Shown: positions 17,296 through 26,315, counted from the stretch's first letter. The stretch is DNA of 64,000 bases from Dorea sp. (GCA_022769185.1 JALEKG010000009.1:1-64000), one strand, 5' to 3'. Made by a program: numbers and translations. The notes: a model not told the origin generated them from the sequence alone.

Positions 17296-20200
17296 TTGGA
17301 TAAATATGAATATCGGGTAAAAACGGAACAAATGCTTGAGTATTTAGAGCAGAAAAATTATAAAAAAGCAATGGATATTGCTGATATGATTGACTGGAGA
17401 AGAGTCAAGAATGCATCCATGTTGAATACGGTAAGTGAGATATATGAATACAATGGAGAGTTTCAGAAAAGCAGGGATGTTTTGCTTATTGCATTTGACC
17501 GTGCTCCTGGAAGCCGTAAGATTGTATATCGGTTGGGAATTTTAGCATTAAAGATTCATGATATCAGCGAAGCAACAGACTGCTATGAGGAGTTTGTAAA
17601 GATTGCACCGAAGGATCCGAATCAGTATATTTTAAAGTATAAGATATTGAGAGCTCAGAGTGCACCGCTGACAGAGCAGATTGCGGCTCTGGAGGATTTT
17701 AAGAAAGCTGAATATATTGAAAAATGGGCCTATGAGTTGGCAAAATTATATCATGAAGCAGGAATGACAGCGGAATGCCTGGAAGAATGTGATGATTTGA
17801 TCTTGTGGTTCAGTGAAGGGAAATATGTATACCTGGCGATGGAACTCAAGATGAAGTATAAGCCACTGACTCCACTTCAGCAGGAGAAGTATGATAGTCG
17901 TCCGGGAGCTGCAAAGAAAAAGACGGTGGTGATGGAAGAGACTTCCGCTGATGAAGAAGAAGCTGATGAAGGCGAGAATGAAGTGCCAGAAACAACCGAA
18001 GAAGTAACTCGGGAAGAAGAGCCGGAAGAGGCTGAAGAAGAAGAGATATCGGAAGTGGCAGAAGCTGTGCCTGTTAATACAGAGGAAGTTCTCAGAGAGC
18101 AGGAAGCTTGGGACAGGGAAAACACGGAAGAAGAGCCAGAAGAAGATGATGCGCCAGAAGAAAAAGCACATTCTTCTATTACACAGATTGTAAAAGGAGC
18201 TACTTTGGAAGAGGCACTTGCCAATGGCGTTGCACTTGCAAGTGGAATTAATATAGAAGAAAAGGCCATGAAAGAAAGAGAAGATGAACTCTTAATGGGT
18301 GGTCAGATGCGGATTGATGATATCCTCCAGCAGTGGGAAGAAAAGCAGAAAGAAAATGCAGAGGCCATCGAGAAGCAAAAGCAAAAAGATGAGGAACGAA
18401 TCCGCAGAGAAAGAGAAGAAGCAAAAGCGAGACAAGAAGAGGAGCGTCGTGAAGTAGAACGTAAAGCAGCAGAGGCCGCAAGAAAGGCAGCAGAGGAAGA
18501 AGCTGCAAGAAAGGCAGCAGAAGAGGCTGCAAAAAAAGCGGCAGAGGAAGAGGCCGCAAGAAAGGCGGCGGAAGAAGAAGCTGCAAGAAAAGCAGCGGAA
18601 GAAGCCGCGAAAAAGGAAGCGGAAGAAGAAGCCGCGAGAAAAGCAGCAGAAGAGGCTGCAAGAAAAGCAGCAGAAGAAGCTGCAAGAAAGGCGGCGGAAG
18701 AAGAAGCCGCAAGAAAAGCAGCAGAAGAGGCTGCCAAAAAAGCGGCAGAGGAAGAGGCTGCAAAGAAGATGGCGGAAGAAGAGGCCGGAAATATGCAGGT
18801 TCCAGAGTGTACACTTTTGGATTATTTGAAAGATAATTGTCCGGGAGAAGACGAGACTGCAATTCACTATTATGGAACGAATGTAATCTGGAGCACTGTT
18901 TTTGAGCAGACGGAGGCGGTTGCACGTTCTTTGAAGACTTTAGGTTTCAGGGAAGGTGATCAGATCCCTGTATTCTTGTGTACCGTTCCAGAGTTTGTAT
19001 ATCTGCTTCTTGCTGCAGAGAGAATAGGGGCTTCTTTATTATGTCGTAATAATTCATTAGAAGAAAACGTAGAGGCTGTTGCAAAGTCAGGAGCAAAAGC
19101 AATTTTTGCACATGATTACCTTAGCCAGGATGAGTTGGAAGCATATCTGTCAGGAAGCAATGTGGAAAGAGTCATTCTTTTGGAAACATGTTATTCTGGA
19201 AACCGTGAAGCAATGCCGGATTATATTCAGAAGAATCTTGATGAGTGTTATCCTGTGAATGCTGCACAGGGAAAAGCAGTTATGAGTTGGGATGAATTTA
19301 TGGCTCTTGGTGATTGCTATATAGGAAATGTGGATACAGCAATTGATACTAATCGTCCATTGTTCCGTGCTTATACGAATGATTCCAATGGAAATCTGAA
19401 AGAGGTAATCCATTCTGCGCATACAATGCTGGGTGTAATTCAACGGTTGAGTTCTGATGATGTATCGGAGCAGTTCCGTTCGACAGAACTGGTAACTCAG
19501 ATGTGTCCGGCTGTATCATATGTTGCCGCATCTGTATTAATGCCTATGGCATCTGACAAATTGCTGATTCTGGATCCGTTCTGTGCACCAAAGGATGTTG
19601 AACTGGAAAAGAAACGCTATCACCTGGATGCAGAAGCAGAGAGAAAAGCGGCAGAGGAAGAAGCTGCAAGAAAAGCAGAAGAAGCAAGAAAAGCGGCAGA
19701 AGAAGCTGCAAAAAAACCGGCACAGGAGATAGGAAAGACACAGAGAATTCCAGATGATATCGTAAGGCTGATGGAAGAAATGGAAGGCGGAACGGAAGAT
19801 TCAGAGGATGAAGTCGAAGATTTTGATGACGTATTTGAAGAAGATGAATTTATCGACGGAATGGAAGAAGAATTGGAAGGCGTTAATTTTGAAGAAGATG
19901 ACTTCTTTGAAGAAGAGGATTCTTTTGAGACAGATGAATATGTCGAAGAAGAAGATTTTGAAGAGTTAGGAGAAGATTTCGAGGAAGAAGACTTCGAGGA
20001 AGAAGATTTTGAAGAAGAGGACTTCGAAGAGGAAGAAGACTTTGAGGAAGAAGACTTCGAGGAAGAAGACTTTGAGGAAGAAGACTTTGAAGAAGAAGAC
20101 TTTGAAGAAGAGGACTTCGAGGAAGAAATGCTTGAGGATGATTCTGAGGAAACTGATACGGAAGAACTGGTAATAGAAGAGCCGTCTGAGGAAGAGATTC

Positions 20201-21063
20201 AGGAAAGAATCAAGAAATCGAAAGGCGGAGTTCCATTTGATACCGGATTTGTTGTAACGGGCCGATATGACTTAAGTGCCACGAGTGAAATTGGTCTGAA
20301 AGCTGGTCTTACAGAGGAACAGAAGAAGCTGTTTTCTTACTTTGTTCCTGTCAGAGGAATGAGTGAGCAGATTGTTGAAGTACTGGATAATGACAGAAGA
20401 GCGCAGAGAGAAGGAACTTCCAAGACAGGAAACCTTCTGGTAATTGGCCGTAAAGGTTCTGGTAAGACAGTACTTGCAGTCGATATTGTGAAAGCAATTC
20501 AAAAACAGAGAAACTTAAAGCAGGGTAAGGTTGCAATTGTAACCGGTGAGTCGCTTAATAAGAAGGAACTTACCAATATTATTCAGAAGCTTCGAGGTGG
20601 AGCGATTATTATTGAAAAAGCCGGAAAGCTGAATTCCAGAACAATCAAAGAGCTGAATTATCTGATGGAAAAGAAGACAGGAGAGCTTCTGTTTGTATTA
20701 GAAGATCAGAGAAAACCGCTGGAGCGTCTGTTGACAGCGAACCCGGAATTCAAGAAGAAGTTTACTTCAAAACTGGAACTTCCGGTATTTATCAATGATG
20801 AACTGGTGACCTTTGGTCAGACATATGCAAAGGAAAATGGATATAAGCTGGATGAGATGGGAATTCTTGCATTATACAGCCGTATTGATATTATGCAGCG
20901 GGAAGATCATGCAGTATCTGTTTCGGAAGTGAAAGAGATTATGGATGAAGCAATTGCCCGTTCACAGAAAGCGAATGTCAAGCATCTTGCCAGAAGAGTA
21001 TTTGGAAAGAGTACAGATGAGTCTGACAGAATTATTCTGAAGGAAGAAGATTTTAAAATCTAA
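17296..21063 (+). CDS. Multidomain TPR / coiled-coil / acyl-CoA-synthetase-like / AAA-like protein
   Basis: About 1255 residues. In order: TPR-like helices (1-190; SEIYEYNGEFQKSRDVLLIAF, LGILALKIHDISEATDCYEEF); acidic linker (200-295); Ala-Lys-Glu coiled coil built from KAAEEEAAR units (about 360-500); a lobe resembling the N-terminal half of an AMP-forming acyl-CoA synthetase (about 502-775; LKTLGFREGDQIPVFLCTVPEF) whose ATP loop is degenerate (YTNDSNGNLKEVIHS, lacking the normal Gly-Thr and PKG residues); a second short KAAEE run; acidic repeats of EEDFE (about 885-945); and a C-terminal module like CbxX/SpoVK AAA ATPases with intact Walker A GRKGSGKT (about 1051) but Walker B altered to GGAIIIEKAG and the arginine-finger stretch to NPEFKKKF. 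The start is TTG 17296 after GAGGTG; GTG at 17287 has no ribosome site. Catalysis by either enzyme-like part seems unlikely, so a scaffold is inferred. No signal peptide or membrane segment. Confidence 0.85.
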   Translation: MDKYEYRVKTEQMLEYLEQKNYKKAMDIADMIDWRRVKNASMLNTVSEIYEYNGEFQKSRDVLLIAFDRAPGSRKIVYRLGILALKIHDISEATDCYEEFVKIAPKDPNQYILKYKILRAQSAPLTEQIAALEDFKKAEYIEKWAYELAKLYHEAGMTAECLEECDDLILWFSEGKYVYLAMELKMKYKPLTPLQQEKYDSRPGAAKKKTVVMEETSADEEEADEGENEVPETTEEVTREEEPEEAEEEEISEVAEAVPVNTEEVLREQEAWDRENTEEEPEEDDAPEEKAHSSITQIVKGATLEEALANGVALASGINIEEKAMKEREDELLMGGQMRIDDILQQWEEKQKENAEAIEKQKQKDEERIRREREEAKARQEEERREVERKAAEAARKAAEEEAARKAAEEAAKKAAEEEAARKAAEEEAARKAAEEAAKKEAEEEAARKAAEEAARKAAEEAARKAAEEEAARKAAEEAAKKAAEEEAAKKMAEEEAGNMQVPECTLLDYLKDNCPGEDETAIHYYGTNVIWSTVFEQTEAVARSLKTLGFREGDQIPVFLCTVPEFVYLLLAAERIGASLLCRNNSLEENVEAVAKSGAKAIFAHDYLSQDELEAYLSGSNVERVILLETCYSGNREAMPDYIQKNLDECYPVNAAQGKAVMSWDEFMALGDCYIGNVDTAIDTNRPLFRAYTNDSNGNLKEVIHSAHTMLGVIQRLSSDDVSEQFRSTELVTQMCPAVSYVAASVLMPMASDKLLILDPFCAPKDVELEKKRYHLDAEAERKAAEEEAARKAEEARKAAEEAAKKPAQEIGKTQRIPDDIVRLMEEMEGGTEDSEDEVEDFDDVFEEDEFIDGMEEELEGVNFEEDDFFEEEDSFETDEYVEEEDFEELGEDFEEEDFEEEDFEEEDFEEEEDFEEEDFEEEDFEEEDFEEEDFEEEDFEEEMLEDDSEETDTEELVIEEPSEEEIQERIKKSKGGVPFDTGFVVTGRYDLSATSEIGLKAGLTEEQKKLFSYFVPVRGMSEQIVEVLDNDRRAQREGTSKTGNLLVIGRKGSGKTVLAVDIVKAIQKQRNLKQGKVAIVTGESLNKKELTNIIQKLRGGAIIIEKAGKLNSRTIKELNYLMEKKTGELLFVLEDQRKPLERLLTANPEFKKKFTSKLELPVFINDELVTFGQTYAKENGYKLDEMGILALYSRIDIMQREDHAVSVSEVKEIMDEAIARSQKANVKHLARRVFGKSTDESDRIILKEEDFKI
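18460..18790 (+). repeat. Imperfect tandem repeats encoding KAAEEEAAR units
   Basis: About fourteen GCA/GAA/AAA-rich units of 21-27 bases encode Lys-Ala-Ala-Glu-Glu blocks of the coiled coil. Synonymous changes between units show they are not a recent slippage product. A shorter set recurs at about 19634-19720. Confidence 0.85.
19951..20130 (+). repeat. Tandem GAAGAAGACTTC-type repeats encoding EEDFE units
   Basis: Twelve-base units (GAGGAAGAAGACTTC-like, with GAC/GAT, TTC/TTT and GAG/GAA variation) encode repeated Glu-Glu-Asp-Phe. The near-identical units could change number by slippage, so length variation between strains is likely. Confidence 0.85.
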
Positions 21064-21075
21064 ATAAATTTAAAC

Positions 21076-21116
21076 AGGGTTTTGGCGTGTAAATTTGCCA
21101 AAACCCTTTCTTTTTG
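21076..21116 (+). terminator. Terminator of the multidomain gene
   Basis: Perfect 11-base stem AGGGTTTTGGC/GCCAAAACCCT, ten-base loop, then TTCTTTTT. Confidence 0.9.
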
Positions 21117-21172
21117 TCAGACACTAAAGTATAATGTTAGTATATAATCCAATAGAAATGCGAGGGTTAGCT

Positions 21173-23083
21173 ATGGCAGGAAAAAAGATAAAACCATATG
21201 AGATCGGCGAGTTAGATCATTATCTTTTCGGACAGGGGAATCACTACGAAATTTACAAGAAGATGGGTGCGCATCTGGTAAAAAATGGGAAGAAAGAAGG
21301 CGTATATTTTGCGGTCTGGGCACCGCATGCACGTTCCGTATCTGTAGTGGGTGAGTTTAATGACTGGGATATGGACGCAAATCCGATGGAACGGGAAGAA
21401 CCACTTGGAATCTATACTTGTTTTATTCCGGATGTGAAAGAATTCGATATGTATAAATATTGTATTGAAACATATTCCGGAGAGCATGTTTTTAAAGCAG
21501 ATCCTTTTGCAAATTATGCAGAAATGAGACCGGGTACCGCATCAAAAGTTGTGGATATTACGAAGATCAAATGGACGGATTCAGATTGGATGACGAAGAG
21601 GGCGTCATGGGTACATACGAAAGAACCCATGTCTGTGTATGAGTGCCATATTGGTTCCTGGAGACGTCATCCGGGAACGGAAGACGAAGGATTCTATACA
21701 TACAGAGAATTTGCGAAAGAGATTGTAAAGTATGTAAAAGATATGGGCTATACGCATGTTGAGCTGATGGGAATTGCGGAGCATCCATATGATGGGTCCT
21801 GGGGATATCAGGTAACCGGTTATTATGCACCGACATCCAGATATGGGACGCCAGAAGATTTTGCCTGGATGATTAATTATCTGCATCGTAATAAGATTGG
21901 TGTTATTCTGGACTGGGTTCCGGCACATTTTCCGAGAGATGCACATGGACTGGCAAATTTTGATGGTACACCGACTTATGAATATGCGGATCCGAGAAAA
22001 GGAGAACATCCGGACTGGGGAACCAAGATCTTTGATTTTGGGAAGAATGAAGTACGTAACTTCCTGATTTCTAATGCGTTGTACTGGATTGAACAGTTCC
22101 ATGTAGACGGACTTCGAGTAGATGCGGTGGCATCGATTCTTTATCTGGATTATGGTAAGAGAGATGGAGAATGGGTTGCGAATAAATATGGTGATAATAA
22201 GAATCTGGAAGCAATTGATTTCTTTAAACATCTGAATTCCGTAGTGCTTGGAAGAAATCCTGGAACGCTCATGATTGCAGAGGAATCTACTGCATGGCCG
22301 AAAGTGACAGGAGATGTAGAGGATGGAGGACTTGGCTTCAGCTTGAAATGGAACATGGGCTGGATGCATGATTTTACGGAATACATGAAACTGGATCCTT
22401 ATTTTAGAAAGGATAACCATCATATGATGACATTTGCCATGAGCTATGCATACAGCGAGAACTATATTCTGGTGCTGTCTCATGATGAAGTAGTTCATCT
22501 GAAATGTTCTATGCTAAATAAGATGCCGGGACTTGGCCTGGATAAATTCTCTAATCTGAAAGTCGGATATGCATTTATGATGGGACATTCTGGAAAGAAA
22601 CTTCTCTTTATGGGTCAGGAATTTGCACAGCTTCGTGAGTGGAGTGAAGAGAGAGAACTGGACTGGTTTCTTCTGGAGGAAGAGCCGCATGTTCAGATGC
22701 AGAGCTGGGTGCGAGATCTTCTTCATCTGTATAAGAGCCATAAGGCAATGTATGAGATGGATCAGAGCTGGGAAGGATTTGAATGGATCAATGCAGATGA
22801 TGCATATAGAAGTGTTTACAGTTTTATGAGACATTCTAAGGATAAGAAACGCAATCTGCTGTTTGTATGTAACTTTACACCGATGGAATGGAAGGATTAT
22901 CGTGTGGGAGTGCCGCGCAGGAAACAATACAAGCTGATTATGAACAGTGATGATGTGAAGTATGGCGGAACCGGAAAGAAGAGGCCTGTTGTATATAAAG
23001 CAGTAAAGAAGGAATGTGATGGAAGGCCATACTCATTTGCCTATAAGCTTCCGCCATATGGTGTAGCCATCTTTGAGTTTTAG
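21173..23083 (+). CDS. glgB: 1,4-alpha-glucan branching enzyme
   Basis: A 636-residue GH13 enzyme that makes alpha-1,6 branches in glycogen. An N-terminal CBM48-type domain (GVYFAVWAPHARSVSVVGEFNDW) is followed by the catalytic barrel with the four conserved regions: LDWVPAHFPRDAHG, GLRVDAVASILYLDY (nucleophile Asp), IAEESTAWP (acid Glu) and LSHDEVVH. The C-terminal beta domain ends at PYGVAIFEF. Length is typical for the short bacterial form. The start at 21173 (MAGKKIKPYE) follows GAGGG by 6 bases; the ORF extends to 21134 without a ribosome site. No other glycogen genes are adjacent, so the gene stands alone between two terminators. Confidence 0.95.
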   Translation: MAGKKIKPYEIGELDHYLFGQGNHYEIYKKMGAHLVKNGKKEGVYFAVWAPHARSVSVVGEFNDWDMDANPMEREEPLGIYTCFIPDVKEFDMYKYCIETYSGEHVFKADPFANYAEMRPGTASKVVDITKIKWTDSDWMTKRASWVHTKEPMSVYECHIGSWRRHPGTEDEGFYTYREFAKEIVKYVKDMGYTHVELMGIAEHPYDGSWGYQVTGYYAPTSRYGTPEDFAWMINYLHRNKIGVILDWVPAHFPRDAHGLANFDGTPTYEYADPRKGEHPDWGTKIFDFGKNEVRNFLISNALYWIEQFHVDGLRVDAVASILYLDYGKRDGEWVANKYGDNKNLEAIDFFKHLNSVVLGRNPGTLMIAEESTAWPKVTGDVEDGGLGFSLKWNMGWMHDFTEYMKLDPYFRKDNHHMMTFAMSYAYSENYILVLSHDEVVHLKCSMLNKMPGLGLDKFSNLKVGYAFMMGHSGKKLLFMGQEFAQLREWSEERELDWFLLEEEPHVQMQSWVRDLLHLYKSHKAMYEMDQSWEGFEWINADDAYRSVYSFMRHSKDKKRNLLFVCNFTPMEWKDYRVGVPRRKQYKLIMNSDDVKYGGTGKKRPVVYKAVKKECDGRPYSFAYKLPPYGVAIFEF

Positions 23084-23101
23084 ATAAGAATACGAGTATA
23101 A

Positions 23102-23134
23102 AAATAGGAACTGTATAACAGTTCCTATTTTTTA
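23102..23134. terminator. Bidirectional terminator between glgB and the DUF1002 gene
   Basis: Perfect 13-base stem AAATAGGAACTGT/ACAGTTCCTATTT with a three-base loop, a T run on the plus side and an A run on the other side, placed between convergent genes. Confidence 0.92.
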
Positions 23135-23141
23135 TACTTTG

Positions 23142-24410
23142 CTATTCGGCAGATGAATCTTCACTGGTGCTGTCATCTGCTCCCGTTCCGGCGTTATCCG
23201 GAAGCTGGCTTTCATCTGTATCGGCAGAACCGTCATTATCCTGACTTCCATCGGAAGTGGCGCTGTCAGATGAATCATCCAGGGAAGAATCAGGAGTGGA
23301 ATCATCGCTGGTGTCAGTGTCACCCATGTTATCCGTATCTGTATCGTCTGCCGCATCAGCGTCGTCAACGATTTCATCCTTATCGGTCTCATCATCAGCA
23401 TCATCTCCACCGAAGAGATCTTTAAAGAAGTTTACAATCTTACTCCAGAAACCGCCCTCGTCTTTTTCCGCAGCATCATGAACCGCATCGAGAGTACTGT
23501 CTATGATGGCACTATCGCCGAAAAGATCATCCTTTGTCTGATTGATAATACCGCCGTCACTAGTATCATCACCGGTAAAGATTCCTTTGATGGAACTCCA
23601 AAGATTGGAGAAGAATCCTTTATCTTTTCCGCTTAGATTATCAAGAGTGTTTTTTAATGCTTTTACATCATAATCATATTGAGAAATGGTCTGCATCAAA
23701 GATACGATTTTGGCCATCTGGTCTTCTGTTAATGTGATGTTGTAATTGGAAGCAGCGTCCTGAACTGCGTCCTGAATCTCTCCTTCGTCCTGAAGGTTCT
23801 CTTCAATGACTTCTTCTTTGACATCATTCATCAGACCGGTTGCCTGTTCCTGACCGATCGCATCGGCAAGTTCACCGGTTGTTACAAGTTCCTGAGTAGC
23901 TGCTTCCTTCTGGCCTTCATCCAGAGTTTCACCACTGGCTGCTTCATAGGCCATCATGATTCCTGTCAGTGCACCGGTTCCGGATACTTCGATTGGAGAA
24001 GCGGCAACGACATTACAGTTTTCAACACCGGAAGTAAGAAGTGTACTGGAAATCATTGCGCTTGTTACATAAGTAAGGTTTGCAACCTTTACCTGGATTC
24101 CGCCGCTTTCTGTGGGTTCTACATAAGAGCAGCTGTAAGTGCGGGTTCCGATTTGTGCTTCAGATGCAATCCCTTCCATGTACTTGCGTTCGTCTGCATT
24201 GGTAACTTCAATGGTTTCGACCTGGTCTGCAGATGTTCCAAAGTATTCATACATAGAATTCTTTTGATCTTCTGAAAGATTTGCGCCAAGAGTTACGACT
24301 TTGGAGCTGTCTGCACGAGCAATCATAGGAAGACCGCTTACGCTGAGAACTGCCGCCATCATAACTGGCAATATTTTTTTAAACTTTTTCATAATGCGTG
24401 GTGTAATCAC
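23142..24410 (-). CDS. DUF1002 family secreted protein
   Basis: About 422 residues. A signal peptide (KKFKKILPVMMAAVLSVSGLPMIARA) is followed by a DUF1002 domain (VTLGANLSEDQKNSMYEYFG... YSCSYVEPTESGGIQVKVANLTYVTSAMISSTLLTSGVENCNVVAASPIEVSGTGALTGIMMAYE shortened here to its landmarks), common in clostridia and of unknown function. After it come two similar amphipathic helices (GFFSNLWSSIKGIFTGDD and GFWSKIVNFFKDLFGGDD) and an Asp/Ser/Thr-rich, very acidic C-terminal tail of about 80 residues. The start is uncertain: GTG 24410 has a suitable GGGGG before it, ATG 24392 begins the signal peptide proper. The product is likely exported; the tail may bind cations or stay flexible. Confidence 0.8.
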   Translation of the reverse strand: MITPRIMKKFKKILPVMMAAVLSVSGLPMIARADSSKVVTLGANLSEDQKNSMYEYFGTSADQVETIEVTNADERKYMEGIASEAQIGTRTYSCSYVEPTESGGIQVKVANLTYVTSAMISSTLLTSGVENCNVVAASPIEVSGTGALTGIMMAYEAASGETLDEGQKEAATQELVTTGELADAIGQEQATGLMNDVKEEVIEENLQDEGEIQDAVQDAASNYNITLTEDQMAKIVSLMQTISQYDYDVKALKNTLDNLSGKDKGFFSNLWSSIKGIFTGDDTSDGGIINQTKDDLFGDSAIIDSTLDAVHDAAEKDEGGFWSKIVNFFKDLFGGDDADDETDKDEIVDDADAADDTDTDNMGDTDTSDDSTPDSSLDDSSDSATSDGSQDNDGSADTDESQLPDNAGTGADDSTSEDSSAE

Positions 24411-24495
24411 CAAGCCCCCTTTTCGTTAAATATACTGTATTTCAGATACTTCCTTAATATAACATATCGGAGAGTATTTGCAAAGAAAATATGCC

Positions 24496-24819
24496 TTAAC
24501 TATTTCTAAAGATTTTCTGTAGTCGTCTCTCGAATTCGGTTTCTTCGATGACCCCGCGCATGACGCTAAGAATCTTCTGGTTTTTGAAAAAGACAAATGT
24601 AGGAATGATATCTGCTTCATATTCGGCAGCAAGAACAGCAGATTCGTCAATTTCTACTTCGCAGAATTTGATCTGGCCAGAATATTTTTTCTCTATTTCT
24701 TCTACCACTGGTTTCATCATTGCACATTTTCCACACCATATTGCGTAGAACATGACAACGGTTGGAACAGGGCTCTTTCTGGCTTCCGTTTCAAAATTTT
24801 TGGCTGTCAGATGTAACAT
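24496..24819 (-). CDS. Thioredoxin family protein
   Basis: A 107-residue thioredoxin-fold protein with active site WCGKC near residue 28 (instead of the classical WCGPC), followed by MMKPVVEEI, and the cis-Pro loop IIPTFVFF near residue 73. It should act in the cytosol as a thiol-disulfide oxidoreductase. GAAAGG lies 10 bases before the ATG. The WCGKC variant suggests a redox potential or partner different from the housekeeping thioredoxin. It follows a tiny Cys-rich ORF and trmB on the same strand. Confidence 0.9.
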   Translation of the reverse strand: MLHLTAKNFETEARKSPVPTVVMFYAIWCGKCAMMKPVVEEIEKKYSGQIKFCEVEIDESAVLAAEYEADIIPTFVFFKNQKILSVMRGVIEETEFERRLQKIFRNS

Positions 24820-24859
24820 ATGAAATCAACCTTTCTTTTTAAGATTTGCTTGAATTGGT

Positions 24860-24997
24860 TCAGCATCCGGGATTTAAAAATCTGCAGACTTCATCCAGAG
24901 ATTTTTTCAGGCAGGATATTTTTCGGTTCAGAGTTTTCTTGCGATAAGTGAATTCACAGAGTTTTTGTTTGATACATTTCTTATTTTTACGTCCCAT
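24860..24997 (-). CDS. Possible 45-residue basic Cys-containing protein
   Basis: A short ORF, MGRKNKKCIKQKLCEF... ending SLDEVCRFLNPGC, with four widely spaced cysteines plus a C-terminal one, many Lys/Arg residues and a GGAAG 8 bases before the ATG. It sits between trmB (stop 42 bases upstream) and the thioredoxin gene (start 40 bases downstream) on the same strand, so it would be part of that operon. I do not recognise the family. The adjacency of a Cys-rich peptide and a thioredoxin may be meaningful or chance. Confidence 0.45.
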   Translation of the reverse strand: MGRKNKKCIKQKLCEFTYRKKTLNRKISCLKKSLDEVCRFLNPGC

Positions 24998-25038
24998 ATC
25001 AGTACTTCCAGACACAGAATCTTCTATATTAATATATG

Positions 25039-25704
25039 TTATCTGCGTCTTGCGGCAACCAGTTTACAGATGGGATTCCCCTGTGCGGAGAATTTTTCTT
25101 CGTATTCCGTCATAATATTTCCCTGGCTCATGCTGGCATCCTGATGCAGATCATAAGTAAGAGCCTGGATCTTAAAGGTATCAGATGTATTTAATTGCTC
25201 AACAGAAAAATCAAAAAGCAGCCGGTTGTCCGTTTTGAATTCTACGGTGCCATCGGAGGTCAGAACTTTATCATATTCCGTAAAAAATTTACTGGATGTC
25301 AGCCTTCTTCTGGCATGTCTGGCTTTCGGCCATGGATCTGAAAAATTCAGGTAGATGCGGGATACTTCCCCAGGTGCGAAATCATTTGCAATATCATGTG
25401 CATCCATGCAGATAAAACGGATATTGGAAAGAGACTCCTGCGCGGAAGTATCCATGTTCTGGAATCTCTCTACAGCTCTTAACAGGACGCTGGAATAACG
25501 TTCGATTCCTATGTAATTAATCTCGGGATTCTGTGCGGCAAGCGTCAGAAGAAACTGGCCTTTTCCCATGCCGATCTCAATGTGAAGTGGATGGGTATTC
25601 TGGAAGACTTCTTTCCATTTTCCCTTCAGATTTTCTTCATTTTTAATAACTTCATTACACTCTTTTAAAACGCTCTCGGCACGAGGAATATTTCTAAGGC
25701 GCAT
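25039..25704 (-). CDS. trmB: tRNA (guanine-46-N7)-methyltransferase
   Basis: A 221-residue class I methyltransferase that makes m7G46 in the variable loop of tRNA. The S-adenosylmethionine loop HIEIGMGKGQFL is near residue 47, followed by NYIGIE, the conserved LNFSDPWPKARHARRRL (catalytic Asp and basic tRNA-binding stretch) and the C-terminal TEYEEKF motif. The ATG at 25704 follows GGAGG by 8 bases; the ORF up to 25719 is not needed. Length is normal. Confidence 0.95.
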   Translation of the reverse strand: MRLRNIPRAESVLKECNEVIKNEENLKGKWKEVFQNTHPLHIEIGMGKGQFLLTLAAQNPEINYIGIERYSSVLLRAVERFQNMDTSAQESLSNIRFICMDAHDIANDFAPGEVSRIYLNFSDPWPKARHARRRLTSSKFFTEYDKVLTSDGTVEFKTDNRLLFDFSVEQLNTSDTFKIQALTYDLHQDASMSQGNIMTEYEEKFSAQGNPICKLVAARRR

Positions 25705-25806
25705 AAGCGGTACCTCCATGAGTTTTCAAGTATTTACGTACTTTTCTTAGTTTATAGATTTGAGAGAGAAATGTCAATGAAATCCGAAAAACCGCTGTAA
25801 AAAGCC

Positions 25807-25836
25807 TTGTTTGGGATAAAAAAAAGTATCTATAAT
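25807..25836 (+). promoter_or_regulatory. Candidate promoter of the V-type ATPase operon
   Basis: TTGTTT, 18-base spacer, perfect TATAAT, about 165 bases before the first operon gene. The leader between contains an AT-rich imperfect inverted repeat (TAAATTT...AAATTTA at about 25890-25922) of unknown role. Confidence 0.4.
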
Positions 25837-26000
25837 TAAAGCGATGGAATTCTATGGGAATAATATTGTTATAAAATAGACAAAGTCCAGTAAATTTGGT
25901 AAATTTTACTATGGAAATTTAAAGAAATAAGAGTATTATTATACCATGAGCAAAAAGCCAGACTTATAGATTGGCAAATATATAGAACAGGAGGCAGTTT

Positions 26001-26312
26001 ATGGATTCAGTGATTGAAAAATTGTCGGATATTGAAGCCACTGCAGAAGCAATCGTGGAACATGCCCAGGAGCAGAAGCATGAGATTGAAAAGCATATCC
26101 AGGCGAAGCGGGATCAATTTGACATGGAGCTTGAAGAAGAGACACAGGCAAAGCTGAAAAAGATCCGTGATGAGTCGGAAAAGCGGGTAGAGAAGATTCT
26201 GAAGGAGCAAAGAGAAAAGAATCAGTCTACGATTGACAATATTAAAAAAGAGTATGAAGAAAATCACAGTATATACGCCCGGGAAATTTTAGAGCATATC
26301 ATAGAGGTGTAG
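26001..26312 (+). CDS. V-type ATPase peripheral stalk subunit (G/H type)
   Basis: A 103-residue, almost entirely helical and charged protein (IVEHAQEQKHEIEKHIQAKRDQF...), as expected for the peripheral-stalk coiled-coil subunit of V/A-type ATPases that pairs with subunit E (NtpF of Enterococcus, subunit G of Thermus). Identification rests on composition, length and being first in the ATPase operon, since such coiled coils have few fixed motifs. GGAGG lies 9 bases before the ATG. The next gene starts 3 bases after its stop. Confidence 0.78.
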   Translation: MDSVIEKLSDIEATAEAIVEHAQEQKHEIEKHIQAKRDQFDMELEEETQAKLKKIRDESEKRVEKILKEQREKNQSTIDNIKKEYEENHSIYAREILEHIIEV

Positions 26313-26315
26313 ATT

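Noticed and set aside
18303..18925. Long minus-strand open frames (up to 225 codons) opposite the KAAEE repeats
   Set aside because: They are mirror images of the GAA/GCA-rich repeat coding, with Leu/Phe/Ser-only composition and no ribosome site.
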